In this document: positions 1 to 8,267 of the stretch, in pieces
How the letters are laid out: every line of letters begins with the position of its first letter
Position numbering within the stretch: the first letter of the stretch is position 1
Source of the DNA: Falsibacillus pallidus
Lineage (GTDB): Bacteria; Bacillota; Bacilli; Bacillales; DSM-25281
Length of the DNA stretch: 64,000 bases
Reading direction: 5' to 3'
NCBI RefSeq assembly: GCF_003350505.1
Contig: NZ_QQAY01000002.1
Location: forward strand, 242,181-306,180
Notes under the pieces: model-generated
Seen by the model: the letters and a program-made list of their open reading frames with translations, nothing else
Database searches by the model: none
Told to the model about the DNA's origin: nothing
Translations under genes and position numbers: made by a program

Positions 1-1
1 G

Positions 2-232
2 GAGCTTGAAAAGGCGCGCTGCCACAGCATCACCGATATCTTGACAGAGTGTGCGAATGAAGAACTTTGCAGCGTGTACAGGCAAAGCCTGGATAATGCA
101 TTCGATATCCATCGTGAATTGTTTAATATCCTTAATCAAAAAGGCTGGTATAAGGTATTGCCTGCCCATGTGGCACAAATAGAAGAAGTACAAAACATGA
201 TGCGGGATAATCTGAATCCGGACCATGAATGA
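2..232 (+). CDS. Coat F domain spore-coat protein, 3' part
   Basis: The reading frame is open from the first bases of the window, so the true start lies to the left. The visible ~76 residues contain a helical stretch with an ECANEEL segment followed by IHRELFNILNQKGWY. That pattern is typical of the Coat F (CotF-like) family, whose members are ferritin-like helical proteins of the spore coat or small spore-associated proteins. The product probably sits in or under the spore coat; this is inferred from the family. It ends at a TGA directly before an intrinsic terminator, so it closes a transcription unit. An internal TTG at 41 has no convincing ribosome site and is unlikely to be the real start. 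Confidence 0.72.
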   Translation, partial: ELEKARCHSITDILTECANEELCSVYRQSLDNAFDIHRELFNILNQKGWYKVLPAHVAQIEEVQNMMRDNLNPDHE

Positions 233-235
233 TTG

Positions 236-260
236 CCCAATTACTTTGGGTAATTTTTTT
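236..260 (+). terminator. Intrinsic terminator after Coat F gene
   Basis: CCCAA (236-240) and TTGGG (246-250) form a short stem around TTACT. An alternative stem pairs AATTAC with GTAATT. Seven T residues follow at 254-260. It lies 4 nt after the stop codon. Confidence 0.65.
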
Positions 261-266
261 GTCTAT

Positions 267-294
267 TTTTCAAGAGACGAAAAATTCGTATAAT
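267..294 (+). promoter_or_regulatory. Candidate sigma-A promoter for selD-mnmH
   Basis: TATAAT at 289-294 is preceded after 16 nt by TTTTCA at 267-272, which matches four of six -35 positions. It lies about 50 nt upstream of the selD start, and nothing else lies between. The -10 is clear and the -35 weak. Confidence 0.45.
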
Positions 295-347
295 AGCAGC
301 TCCTTATTTATAATAAAGGTAAGTAATGGAGGAAAGGTTGGATACAT

Positions 348-1397
348 ATGACAAGTAAACATGCGGTGAAACTGACTTCTTTATCTTCTAAAGGAGGCTG
401 CGGCTGCAAAATCGGACCTGCTGATTTAGCACAGGTGCTACGGTCCTTGCCGGCTGCCGTTCCAAATCCGAATGTCCTGGTTGGACTCGATACTAGTGAC
501 GATGCAGGTGTGTACAAGCTGACGGATGATCTGGCGATTGTACAGACGCTTGATTTTTTCACACCGATTGTAGACGATCCTTATTCCTTTGGTCAAGTGG
601 CTGCGGCCAATGCTATCAGCGACATTTATGCGATGGGCGGCAAGCCTTTGACGGCACTGAATATCGTTGCATTTCCGATCGCCTCGTTGGATAAAGAAAT
701 ACTGGCCGACATCCTCCGCGGAGCAGGGGACAAATTGAAAGAAGCAGGAGCATCACTTGTCGGAGGGCATTCCATTGATGACAAGGAGCCGAAATTCGGA
801 ATGGCTGTCACTGGTACCGTGCATCCAGACAAAATCCGTACAAATGCCGGTGCCAAAGCAGGGGATAAGCTGATCCTTACAAAACCAATCGGCGTCGGTA
901 TTTTAACGAGCGCCATTAAAAACAATCTTCTAAGCGATGAAGAAATCGAGCGTGTGACGAAAGTGATGACGACACTAAATAAAACGGCTGCAGAAATCAT
1001 GGAGCCATTTGATGTGCATGCATGTACGGATGTGACTGGCTTCGGACTTTTAGGCCATGCTTCTGAAATGGCAAAGGGAAGCAGCAAACTTCTGCAGATC
1101 GACCACTCCAAGGTGCCTGTGCTGCCTCGGGCAAGAGAAATTGCAGAAAGAGGCGTCATCCCTGGAGGAACAAAGAACAACTTTGCTCACCTGGAAGGAT
1201 CCGTGACATTCCCAGAGGATATGGATCAAGTAGATCAATGGATTCTATGTGATGCTGTGACATCCGGCGGGTTATTAATTTCCGTTTCCGGCGCACAAGC
1301 AGAAGACCTTCATCAGAAATTGCAAGAAGCAGGTGTGGAAGCCGCAATAATTGGAGAAGTTGTTAAGGAAGATAAAGGGCATATCACAGTCATATAA
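348..1397 (+). CDS. selD: Selenide, water dikinase (selenophosphate synthase)
   Basis: SelD makes selenophosphate, the activated selenium donor, from selenide and ATP. The 349-residue length fits the family. The N-terminal catalytic loop is visible as GGCGCKIG, with Cys18 in the position that is Cys or selenocysteine in SelD proteins; here the codon is TGC, so no recoding is needed. An AIRS-type ATP-binding core follows, including an FFTPIVDDPYSFGQVAAANA segment and VGGHSIDDKEPK. The start ATG is preceded by GGAGG about 15 nt upstream. mnmH begins 30 nt downstream, so the two are probably co-transcribed. In this pairing the selenophosphate most likely feeds tRNA 2-selenouridine formation. No selA, selB or selC was seen in the window, which does not exclude them elsewhere. 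Confidence 0.95.
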   Translation: MTSKHAVKLTSLSSKGGCGCKIGPADLAQVLRSLPAAVPNPNVLVGLDTSDDAGVYKLTDDLAIVQTLDFFTPIVDDPYSFGQVAAANAISDIYAMGGKPLTALNIVAFPIASLDKEILADILRGAGDKLKEAGASLVGGHSIDDKEPKFGMAVTGTVHPDKIRTNAGAKAGDKLILTKPIGVGILTSAIKNNLLSDEEIERVTKVMTTLNKTAAEIMEPFDVHACTDVTGFGLLGHASEMAKGSSKLLQIDHSKVPVLPRAREIAERGVIPGGTKNNFAHLEGSVTFPEDMDQVDQWILCDAVTSGGLLISVSGAQAEDLHQKLQEAGVEAAIIGEVVKEDKGHITVI

Positions 1398-1427
1398 TCA
1401 TACAAGTAGTAAGAGAGGCGAACGAAT

Positions 1428-2474
1428 GTGTTTAAGGATTTGACGATTCAAGAGCTATTGGAAGCTAGGAAAAATAAGAAGATAACCCTGATCGACGTAC
1501 GCTCGCCTTCTGAATACAAGACTGCCACCATCCCTGGCAGCATCAACATTCCCATTTTCACTGACGAAGAGCGCGGAGAGATAGGGACCATTTATAAACA
1601 AGTAAATGTAGAAGCGGCTAAAGAAAGAGGACTTGAAATCGTATCAGCAAAACTCCCGCAGTTTATAAAAGAATTCAGTATGCTGGAGGGTGATCGGGTG
1701 GTATTTTGCTGGAGAGGCGGAATGCGGAGCAAAACCTCAGCAACAGTGGTGGATTTGATGGGTATACCTGTAAGCCGGCTCCAAGGCGGAGTCAGGTCCT
1801 ACCGCAGATGGGTTGTGAAGGCACTTGAAGAATCTAATTTCACTCAGGATGCATTCGTTCTGAATGGATATACGGGTTCAGGAAAAACCACCATTTTACG
1901 TCGTTTGAAAAAACAAGGTTTCCCTGTCTTGGACCTGGAGCAGATGGCTAATCATCGGGGGTCGATTTTCGGACAAATTGGGTTGACGCCAAATAATCAA
2001 AAAATGTTCGAAGCGCTGCTCATTGAAGAAATGCAGGGTCTTGAGAATAGCCCATATTTTTTAATAGAAGCAGAAAGTCAAAGAATCGGGAAAATCATGC
2101 TGCCTCAATGGATTATGGATAAAAAAGAAAACGGTATTCAATTTTTTATCGATATGCCCCTGGAGATAAGAGCGTTAAATATCCTGGAAGAGTACCGTCC
2201 GTGGGAGCATGCAGAAGAGTGCATGATATCATTTCAAAAAATTAAGAGGCGCATTCATACCCCAATTGCTGCGCAGATCGAAAAAGACCTTGAACTTGGC
2301 CGGTACGAGTCTGCCGTCCAGATGCTGCTTGCCTATTATTACGATCCGCGCTATGAACATACAGCGAGCCAATATCCAAAAGAAAAGCAAATGAGGTTGA
2401 AGGTAAGCAACATAGAAGAGGCAGCCAATGCCATTCGTGAACTGATGGATTCTAAATTGAAAATTAGGCAATAA
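1428..2474 (+). CDS. mnmH: tRNA 2-selenouridine synthase
   Basis: MnmH (YbbB/SelU) replaces the sulfur of 2-thiouridine at the wobble base of certain tRNAs with selenium, using selenophosphate from SelD and a geranylated intermediate. The N-terminal ~130 residues form a rhodanese domain with the catalytic Cys94 in FCWRGGMRS. A P-loop, GYTGSGKTT, lies at about 147-155 and begins the C-terminal P-loop domain. The length (348 aa) is normal. A GTG start is chosen because GAGAGGCG lies just upstream. It follows selD by 30 nt and is followed at once by an intrinsic terminator, so selD-mnmH is a two-gene unit. The pairing is the classic sign of selenium use for tRNA modification. Confidence 0.94.
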   Translation: MFKDLTIQELLEARKNKKITLIDVRSPSEYKTATIPGSINIPIFTDEERGEIGTIYKQVNVEAAKERGLEIVSAKLPQFIKEFSMLEGDRVVFCWRGGMRSKTSATVVDLMGIPVSRLQGGVRSYRRWVVKALEESNFTQDAFVLNGYTGSGKTTILRRLKKQGFPVLDLEQMANHRGSIFGQIGLTPNNQKMFEALLIEEMQGLENSPYFLIEAESQRIGKIMLPQWIMDKKENGIQFFIDMPLEIRALNILEEYRPWEHAEECMISFQKIKRRIHTPIAAQIEKDLELGRYESAVQMLLAYYYDPRYEHTASQYPKEKQMRLKVSNIEEAANAIRELMDSKLKIRQ

Positions 2475-2480
2475 AGTACA

Positions 2481-2510
2481 AAAACCTCAGAGTGGATTCT
2501 GAGGTTTTTT
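2481..2510 (+). terminator. Intrinsic terminator of selD-mnmH
   Basis: ACCTCAGA (2484-2491) pairs with TCTGAGGT (2498-2505) around a 6-nt loop. A-residues precede the stem and TTTTTT follows. It starts 7 nt after the mnmH stop. Confidence 0.85.
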
Positions 2511-2595
2511 ATTTTGGCGCTTTTCGGATAGATTGTTGCTATTTTAACCACCTTTATAAGAAGTGATAAATTACCTATCAGGAGGCGGTTTCTCA

Positions 2596-2792
2596 ATGAT
2601 TAAAGACATCTTTGCCAGACGAAGTATTTGGACAAATACCTCTATTGGTTCAGTTTCCTTCAACAAAGTAAGAAGTTGGCGAAAAAAGAGCAGATAAACC
2701 AAATGCTTATCAGTGCTTGCCAAAACTCAAATAGTATTACAGTGAATTTCTTAAGGGAGATAAAAAACCATTCTAATAGGGAACGGCTGTAA
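2596..2792 (+). pseudogene. Decayed nitroreductase-like 5' fragment
   Basis: A good ribosome site (GGAGGCGG) precedes an ATG that reads MIKDIFARRSI, closely like the N-terminus of nitroreductase-family enzymes (a short helix then RRSIRKY). The frame stops after 33 codons. In another frame, from 2676 to the TAA at 2790-2792, the sequence reads EQINQMLISACQN, which resembles the next nitroreductase helix. The two pieces together look like the first ~70 residues of such an enzyme after a frameshift and loss of the rest. The FMN-binding core is absent, so no activity is expected. The alternative is an unrelated 33-aa small protein. Confidence 0.42.
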
Positions 2793-2799
2793 ATAGTTA

Positions 2800-3324
2800 T
2801 TAAGTTAAGGAAGAATTCTGAGACAACATTTTTCTAATAATTCTTATTTGTCCTCTATGGTTAATTTCATCTTCAAATACGTGAAACCAAATGAAATAAT
2901 TATTAGATGGGTGATTATCCCATATTCTGTTTTCATACAACCAATCATCATCTAGATTAGCAAATTCTCTTAATGTTCTACTTCTCACTTCTTCTAGTTT
3001 GACTATATAAAACTCTAACGGATGTCCTTTAATATGTGTTCTTCCTATATCTCCTAGGCTGTATGGTATACCCCATTCTTCCATTTCTTGTTCATTGGGT
3101 TTCCTACCGTCAAAAATCTCTATTTGAAACCCTTTTTCAACAGCAGCCATATGTAATAAAAGGGACCCGATACTATTACTTTCTTTGCTCGGTAAATAGT
3201 CTAATTCGGAAGTAGTTAAACCATGTACGGCTTCTAAAGTTGTTTTTCTAGCATAGTTCATTTGTGAGACAAGATGACCCATTTGGGAGCTAAACCCCTT
3301 TAATTTTTCTATCTTAAATTCCAA
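2800..3324 (-). CDS. DinB/DUF664 family putative metalloenzyme
   Basis: This 174-residue protein has the DinB/YfiT four-helix layout. A His lies in SIGSLLLHMAAVEK and a second pair in HVFEDEINHRGQI; this three-His arrangement binds a divalent metal in the family. Family members include bacillithiol- and mycothiol-dependent transferases and many uncharacterised proteins, so the reaction is unknown. The start is TTG with GAGGTG 8 nt upstream. It is a single-gene unit on the minus strand, ending only 8 nt from the decayed nitroreductase fragment. A second DinB protein is encoded at 11199. No terminator is obvious. Confidence 0.8.
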   Translation of the reverse strand: MEFKIEKLKGFSSQMGHLVSQMNYARKTTLEAVHGLTTSELDYLPSKESNSIGSLLLHMAAVEKGFQIEIFDGRKPNEQEMEEWGIPYSLGDIGRTHIKGHPLEFYIVKLEEVRSRTLREFANLDDDWLYENRIWDNHPSNNYFIWFHVFEDEINHRGQIRIIRKMLSQNSSLT

Positions 3325-3461
3325 AGAACTTTCACCTCATTTACTCAATTAGAAATCTCGATACCCTGTTCATTAGCTGGATATCTCCTATAACAATAGT
3401 ACTATAAAAGGTAAATTTACCTATGACTTATTGAAAACAACAATCATTACGAAAAGAGCAT

Positions 3462-4007
3462 TTATTTTAATGTTCTGCTAAGTTCTATGTCAGCAAAATT
3501 GTCGGGGCCATGGACTTTGTCTCCGTAAATACCATTCACATTTGTCATTCCCATTTTCATCCAGAATCTAATGGCTGGCCAATTCTTTAATGCCACGTTA
3601 GCACGGATTTCAGAAAACCCATTTCTTTGAACAAGTTCAAGAAGTTCTTGAATGACTTCCTTGCCCATTCCTTTAGTTTGAAAATCACTATTTATATAAA
3701 AATAGCAGATATAAAAGGCATCAGGTATAGGGTGGCCGTGAATGCAATTGAGCATTCCTACAATATTTTCATTCTCTTTAAAGCGGATGACTTGGATTTT
3801 AAATTTTTCTTTTTGTCCGCTTGGAGGGAGATCCCCTTCGTAGAAGCATCGGGAAACATAAATTTTATCTAAAGGAAGCCCATCCCATTCATGAATGTAA
3901 TTCCCTTGTTCATACAAATCTTGAACATTTTCAATTTCAGATTCCTTTAGGTCTTGAATAGTAAGATTTTTAGTAGTCCAGCAATCCGGGATCAAGTTGA
4001 ATGTCAT
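3462..4007 (-). CDS. GNAT family N-acetyltransferase
   Basis: This 181-residue protein is a GNAT acyl-CoA transferase of unknown substrate. Motif A appears as INSDFQTKGMGKEVIQELL, the pyrophosphate-binding loop, and motif B as ANVALKNWPAIRFWMKMGM. The N-terminal part (IPDCWTTKNLTIQDLKESEIENVQDLY) is the usual first strand-helix. Its ATG directly follows the TAA of the upstream GNAT gene at 4008 with no gap. The two are therefore a translationally coupled pair, transcribed leftward. No terminator is visible in the ~130 nt downstream. Confidence 0.82.
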   Translation of the reverse strand: MTFNLIPDCWTTKNLTIQDLKESEIENVQDLYEQGNYIHEWDGLPLDKIYVSRCFYEGDLPPSGQKEKFKIQVIRFKENENIVGMLNCIHGHPIPDAFYICYFYINSDFQTKGMGKEVIQELLELVQRNGFSEIRANVALKNWPAIRFWMKMGMTNVNGIYGDKVHGPDNFADIELSRTLK

Positions 4008-4454
4008 TTACTGATTTACCTCGTCTTCCTTATATTCCAATTCTTTTTTTAGGTAATAATGTTGAAATTCCCTGCCAACCCCATCAAGTGTTCCGTAAAC
4101 CACATATCCATGTTTCTTGTAGAAGTCCAATGCCTGGAAGCTTAGCGTATCGACTTTTATAAAATCGCATTTTTTCTGTTCGGCAATGGCTTCTGCTTCT
4201 TTAAGGAGTTTTGATCCGTATCCTGTCTTCCTGAAATCTTCATTCACCATAAGTACATGAATTTCAAGCCAGTTCCAGCAAATCTCTCCGAGTAGGCCGC
4301 CACAGACATTTCCTTCATCATCTTTTAGACTGAGTGAAACTTCCTCATAACGATCTTTAAGATCATCTGGAAAGTGCTTTACGTTAAAGAAGTAAAGCAT
4401 TTGATTAACTCGGGACTTATCTTGGGGTGTTGTTTGTCTAGTAATCGTAAGCAT
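4008..4454 (-). CDS. GNAT family N-acetyltransferase
   Basis: The ~148-residue product is a GNAT acetyltransferase. The acetyl-CoA loop is visible in NEDFRKTGYGSKLLKEAEA, and the C-terminal motif is FYKKHGYVVYGTL. The start is placed at an internal ATG (4452-4454), because AGGAG lies about 9 nt upstream; a longer frame beginning 10 codons earlier has no ribosome site. It is the first gene of a two-gene GNAT operon, and its stop codon abuts the start of the next gene. The acceptor is unknown. A strong terminator for the opposite neighbour lies upstream at 4517. Confidence 0.82.
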   Translation of the reverse strand: MLTITRQTTPQDKSRVNQMLYFFNVKHFPDDLKDRYEEVSLSLKDDEGNVCGGLLGEICWNWLEIHVLMVNEDFRKTGYGSKLLKEAEAIAEQKKCDFIKVDTLSFQALDFYKKHGYVVYGTLDGVGREFQHYYLKKELEYKEDEVNQ

Positions 4455-4516
4455 AATAAATACTCCTAATCTATTTTTTACCATTTTACCATAGATTTGT
4501 AGGAATCATTTATATA

Positions 4517-4543
4517 GAAAAAAACGAGTGGAATTTCCACTCG
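4517..4543 (-). terminator. Intrinsic terminator of FusB-like gene
   Basis: CGAGTGGAA (4525-4533) and TTCCACTCG (4535-4543) make a near-perfect palindrome. Read on the minus strand it is followed by a run of T residues (4517-4524). Confidence 0.85.
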
Positions 4544-4554
4544 CTTCCCGTCTT

Positions 4555-5199
4555 TTAAGCTTGTTTTCTTAAAAGGTTTACAAATTCATTTAATTTATCC
4601 AAAGAGCGGATATTTTCATTACATTTTGTTTGGTCACTGCAAATATAATTGCCGCGTTTTGTATAGGTGCCCTGGACCTTTCCTTTTGTTTCCGTTAGAA
4701 ACATGCCTACTTCTTCATGGCAGTGGCAGATTGTGCAGATCCCTTTTTTGGAGGAAGTACTGAATGTCCCGTGCAGGCCGACTAACTTATTTTCCAGCTG
4801 GACGACCATATATTTTTTATTGCTTCCCGGGTCGATCCAGCTCAGATAGGAAAGACTTCGAAAATCAATAGAATCAAGAGGGGGGACTTTCAGTTTCTTA
4901 GCTTTTGGGAAAAGCTTCTTTAATGTATGTTCAGTGACTTCCTTGAAAGGGATGACATAAGGCTTCAAACTTTCCAGAAAGGATTCTGCCTCATCTGAGT
5001 TTTTTAAATTCCCTAGTGGTTTCAAGACTTGCATTTGACTTTCCGTCCATTCCGGAAAGAGGTCTGAAACTTTTTCCGTTGATAGGGAATGGAGGGCATC
5101 AAGTACTGAGGAATCATTCACAGTAGAATGGCCGTTAATCAATATTTGTGTTTGATAGCGGATGAAATTAAATTGATCATTTCGGATAAATGGCTCCAT
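4555..5199 (-). CDS. EF-G-binding protein, FusB/FusC family
   Basis: The family binds elongation factor G; FusB and FusC rescue EF-G from fusidic acid, while chromosomal homologues have less clear roles. The N-terminal two-thirds is helical. The C-terminal third is a treble-clef zinc finger with CTICHCHEEVG, GNYICSDQTKC and a closing NENIRSLDKLNEFV helix. Start choice: the ATG at 5197-5199 has AAAGGAG 8 nt upstream, whereas a longer frame beginning 13 codons earlier does not. That gives ~214 residues, the usual size. It is monocistronic with its own terminator. Whether it confers resistance cannot be told from sequence. Confidence 0.85.
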   Translation of the reverse strand: MEPFIRNDQFNFIRYQTQILINGHSTVNDSSVLDALHSLSTEKVSDLFPEWTESQMQVLKPLGNLKNSDEAESFLESLKPYVIPFKEVTEHTLKKLFPKAKKLKVPPLDSIDFRSLSYLSWIDPGSNKKYMVVQLENKLVGLHGTFSTSSKKGICTICHCHEEVGMFLTETKGKVQGTYTKRGNYICSDQTKCNENIRSLDKLNEFVNLLRKQA

Positions 5200-5302
5200 G
5201 CTTTCAACTCCTTTTCTTTCTTTAGCTGGAATTGCCATAAGTAAATTATATTAAATCATTGGATTTAAGGATATGTAATAAACAATTAGAAAAAATATTT
5301 AC

Positions 5303-5331
5303 ATAAAAAAGCACGGGTTAATTCCGTGCTT
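5303..5331 (-). terminator. Intrinsic terminator overlapping CD3324 gene end
   Basis: AAGCACGG (5309-5316) pairs with CCGTGCTT (5324-5331). On the minus strand the stem is followed by T residues (5303-5308). The stop codon of the gene lies in the loop. Confidence 0.8.
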
Positions 5332-5590
5332 TGGTATAGACAATTTTCTTTATCGATTCAATTGACAAAAAATATTCCGCAGCCAAATGGTCAATGGACG
5401 TGCCAGTTAGGAACGCTTTTCTGATTTCTTCATTACGGTGGTCCAGACGTCTTCTGCTTCCTGACTTCGCTCCCCATTGGGTGCGTTTTTTGTCAGGTTT
5501 AGGGATATAGATTGCTTCCCCTTGGACATATTTTTGTATTTCAACGAGCAGTTCATCAGGCAGCACTGCCGCTGCTTTTACATATTTCAT
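5318..5590 (-). CDS. CD3324 family small HTH protein
   Basis: This 90-residue basic protein matches the CD3324 family pattern. It starts MKYVKAAAVLPDELLVEIQKYVQGEAIYIP, written here as two segments (MKYVKAAAVLPDELL and EIQKYVQGEAIYIP). An RxxWGxKSGSRRRL segment and a C-terminal Mor-like helix-turn-helix (DHLAAEYFLSIESIKKIV) follow. It probably binds DNA; targets are unknown. It stands alone and its stop codon sits inside its own terminator hairpin. The promoter must lie in the 400-nt stretch upstream, where nothing stronger was identified. Confidence 0.75.
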   Translation of the reverse strand: MKYVKAAAVLPDELLVEIQKYVQGEAIYIPKPDKKRTQWGAKSGSRRRLDHRNEEIRKAFLTGTSIDHLAAEYFLSIESIKKIVYTKARN

Positions 5591-5990
5591 CTCAACTCAG
5601 CCCCTTATTTTATGGTCCGCTAACTAAATAAGGTGCAAAGCCGATCTATGAAATAAGCATCGATGCTCTAAGGGCGATTCAAATCAACTAATAGTCCACC
5701 CCATGCAAAGGATCGCCTCTTCCAAGATAGGCTTTGCATGAGTTGCTGCAGACTTAGACAAATGCAGCTGCTTTGCCATTCCATCCACCTCCGCATAATG
5801 AATAATATGGAATTCCACTTTATTATATAAGATTTTTTAACAATTTGCATCTGATGGAGAATGTTGTAAATACTAGTGAAAACGACATTTTTTATCATAA
5901 TCGTGCCGTATTTTATTTGCTCTACATGGGCAATTGAATCTCATTGCTTCATGCAAGAAATAACAAAATTCAAATATGGAGGGGAATAAT
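5591..5990. other. Intergenic stretch, no certain gene
   Basis: This ~400-nt AT-rich spacer lies between divergent genes. One short minus-strand frame at 5684-5779 (31 codons, beginning MAKQLHLSKSAATHAK) has a ribosome site, GGAGGTGG, 8 nt upstream. It has no recognised relatives and may be chance or a remnant. No riboswitch or clear promoter was recognised. Confidence 0.3.
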
Positions 5991-6683
5991 TTGGATGCAG
6001 CAGGGATGACTGTCCGGATTTTGTGTTCATTTTTTGTATTGATTCTCCTTACCCGCATAATGGGGAGAAAAGAAATCAGTCAAATGACTTTTTTTAATTT
6101 TGTTTCTGCCATTGTCATTGGAACTTTGGGAGGGGCATTAATAACAGATTCTTCGCTTAGCTTGGGTATGGGGCTTCTCTCCATAGTTGGATGGTCTGTT
6201 TTGACCATTATCATCGGATATGTTGATATTAAATCCAAAGGAGTCAGAAATGTAGTTAATGGGGAACCGGTTGTCCTGATTAAAGATGGGAACATTTTCG
6301 AAAGTGCATTAAAACGCTGCCGGCTGGATATAGATTCCCTTCAAGTCTTGTTGAGAAAGAAAGATGTGTTTGCCTTGAATGATGTAGAAACAGCGATTTT
6401 TGAAATGGACGGATCTCTATCAGTTAAGAAAAAGTCTGGGAAAGAACCTTTAACAAAGGCAGATGCAGGAGTGTTTCAATCAAAAACAAGCCAACATCCT
6501 GTTGCCATGCAGCTAATTGAAAACGGAAGAATCATTTTCACCAATCTGGAAAAATTAAATGCTTCTGAGATATGGCTTCTGGCACAGCTCCGCAAAAGGG
6601 GAATCAGTGCTGTTGAAGAGGTTTTTTATGCGGAACTGGAGCCTGATGGAAGCGTTTATATAGATAAATTTGCCGACAAGTAA
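5991..6683 (+). CDS. DUF421/YetF-type membrane protein
   Basis: The protein has three hydrophobic segments in its first ~80 residues, including RILCSFFVLILLTRIMGRKE and a VSAIVIGTLGGALI segment. The soluble C-terminal domain carries GEPVVLIKDGNIFESALKRC, the hallmark of the DUF421 (YetF/YdfS/YkjA) family. Members are uncharacterised or spore-linked membrane proteins; the biochemical role is unknown. A TTG start at 5991 is preferred because GGAGGGG lies 6 nt upstream; an ATG at 5976 overlaps that site. The length (~230 aa) is typical. It is monocistronic and converges with the HD gene at 6703 across a 19-nt gap. Confidence 0.83.
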   Translation: MDAAGMTVRILCSFFVLILLTRIMGRKEISQMTFFNFVSAIVIGTLGGALITDSSLSLGMGLLSIVGWSVLTIIIGYVDIKSKGVRNVVNGEPVVLIKDGNIFESALKRCRLDIDSLQVLLRKKDVFALNDVETAIFEMDGSLSVKKKSGKEPLTKADAGVFQSKTSQHPVAMQLIENGRIIFTNLEKLNASEIWLLAQLRKRGISAVEEVFYAELEPDGSVYIDKFADK

Positions 6684-6702
6684 TGGATCTAATCCTTGAA
6701 AC

Positions 6703-7680
6703 TTATGTAGAAATAACCTTAATAAATCTTCCTTTTTCTGAACGGCTTTTGGCTTCAGCATTCATGTGCTTTACGTTTTCAGATACTTGAGAGGCAGGAA
6801 GAAGGCGTGCTCCAATCAATACAGAAGGATCAATTAGTCTGACTTTTCCTTTACGGTGCATATCATATTGATTATCATCCTCTTTTACAACAACATTCGG
6901 ATGAAGCTGTTTAAGGAGAGTTTGAATTTCAGGATCATGAAGATTCTTTAGTGCATACATGGCTTCTTGATCGGCCTTTAGTAAAATGGAGAAAGGAAGC
7001 AGCTTTTTATCCAGCGCTCTCTTGATGACTTTAGCCAAGAGTTCATAACCATAGACGTTCATTGGATCTAAGAAATAATCGATGACTTCCAGATAATACG
7101 TTTTTACAAACCATTCAGCGATATTTAGGTCTTTTATATATAGTGAACCACTTATAACTATCAGGTTGTCTAAAAATGCATGAACTTCTTCTATTGAAAT
7201 CTTTCCATAGCTGTACATATCTCTTAATGTATAATCAATCCTGTCGGCGCACAATTCGGGTGCAGGCTGTTCCAGCAAGGTCCATTGTTCAATATCATTG
7301 AGTATATCTTGGTGGTGATATCCGTATTTTTGAAGAATCATTGGAATTTCTGAGTCCTCAATAACCTGATTGAAAATTTGTTCATGAAAGTCTTCTTGGT
7401 CAATTTTAAAGACAAAATCAATAACGTGTGAAAAGGCGGTATGCGACACATCATGCAAAAGCCCTGCAATTTGCTCCTCGATAGAACCCCCGAATTTTTT
7501 AATGAGAAGCATAACTCCGATGGAATGATCATACCTTGTTCCATTCCATTCAGGATTGACAAAGCAGCTTGCACCACCTTGATAGATCCCCTTTAGCCTC
7601 TGAACTGGCTTGCTTCTAATTAATTCCTCCAAAACAGGCTCTATGTGAAACTCACCGTATAATTCGTCTTTGATTAACAT
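6703..7680 (-). CDS. HD-domain phosphohydrolase
   Basis: This 325-residue protein has the HD superfamily metal site: His52 in RYDHSIG, His76-Asp77 in LLHDVSH, His80/His85, and Asp146/Asp150 in CADRIDYTLRD. The layout resembles dNTP triphosphohydrolase-like (SAMHD1-type) and related nucleotide phosphohydrolases, but the substrate is unknown. AAGGAG lies 9 nt upstream of the ATG. The promoter region contains a LexA-like GAAC-N4-GTTC box lying exactly between -35 and -10 elements, which suggests DNA-damage control. A role in nucleotide-pool control during damage is inference. It is a single-gene minus-strand unit. Confidence 0.82.
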   Translation of the reverse strand: MLIKDELYGEFHIEPVLEELIRSKPVQRLKGIYQGGASCFVNPEWNGTRYDHSIGVMLLIKKFGGSIEEQIAGLLHDVSHTAFSHVIDFVFKIDQEDFHEQIFNQVIEDSEIPMILQKYGYHHQDILNDIEQWTLLEQPAPELCADRIDYTLRDMYSYGKISIEEVHAFLDNLIVISGSLYIKDLNIAEWFVKTYYLEVIDYFLDPMNVYGYELLAKVIKRALDKKLLPFSILLKADQEAMYALKNLHDPEIQTLLKQLHPNVVVKEDDNQYDMHRKGKVRLIDPSVLIGARLLPASQVSENVKHMNAEAKSRSEKGRFIKVIST

Positions 7681-7701
7681 TTTGATTCACTCCTTAAGTT
7701 A

Positions 7702-7730
7702 ATACTAGAACATTCGTTCTTGTTAGTCAA
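7702..7730 (-). promoter_or_regulatory. Promoter with embedded LexA-like box
   Basis: On the minus strand TTGACT (7725-7730) is followed after 17 nt by TAGTAT (7702-7707). The spacer contains GAACATTCGTTC (7708-7719), which fits the GAAC-N4-GTTC core of the Bacillus SOS box. It lies about 25 nt upstream of the HD-domain gene. Confidence 0.55.
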
Positions 7731-7829
7731 AAGGTTTTTGAAAATTATAATAGTTTAGTTGTATAAGAAGGCTAGGTTGTATACAATATTTACGATAGCT
7801 ATTACAATTTTTGGAATAAAGTGATATAG

Positions 7830-8225
<396 letters not shown>

Positions 8226-8267
8226 AAAATAGTGTTGTAATCCATTGATTGAGGGAGGGGGAGTGAT

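Noticed and set aside
400..412. Possible selenocysteine (TGA) codon in selD
   Set aside because: The catalytic position is encoded by TGC; there is no in-frame TGA and no need for a SECIS element.
626..1180. Long open frame antisense to selD
   Set aside because: It overlaps a fully convincing selD on the other strand, has no ribosome site or family match, and is a shadow of codon bias.
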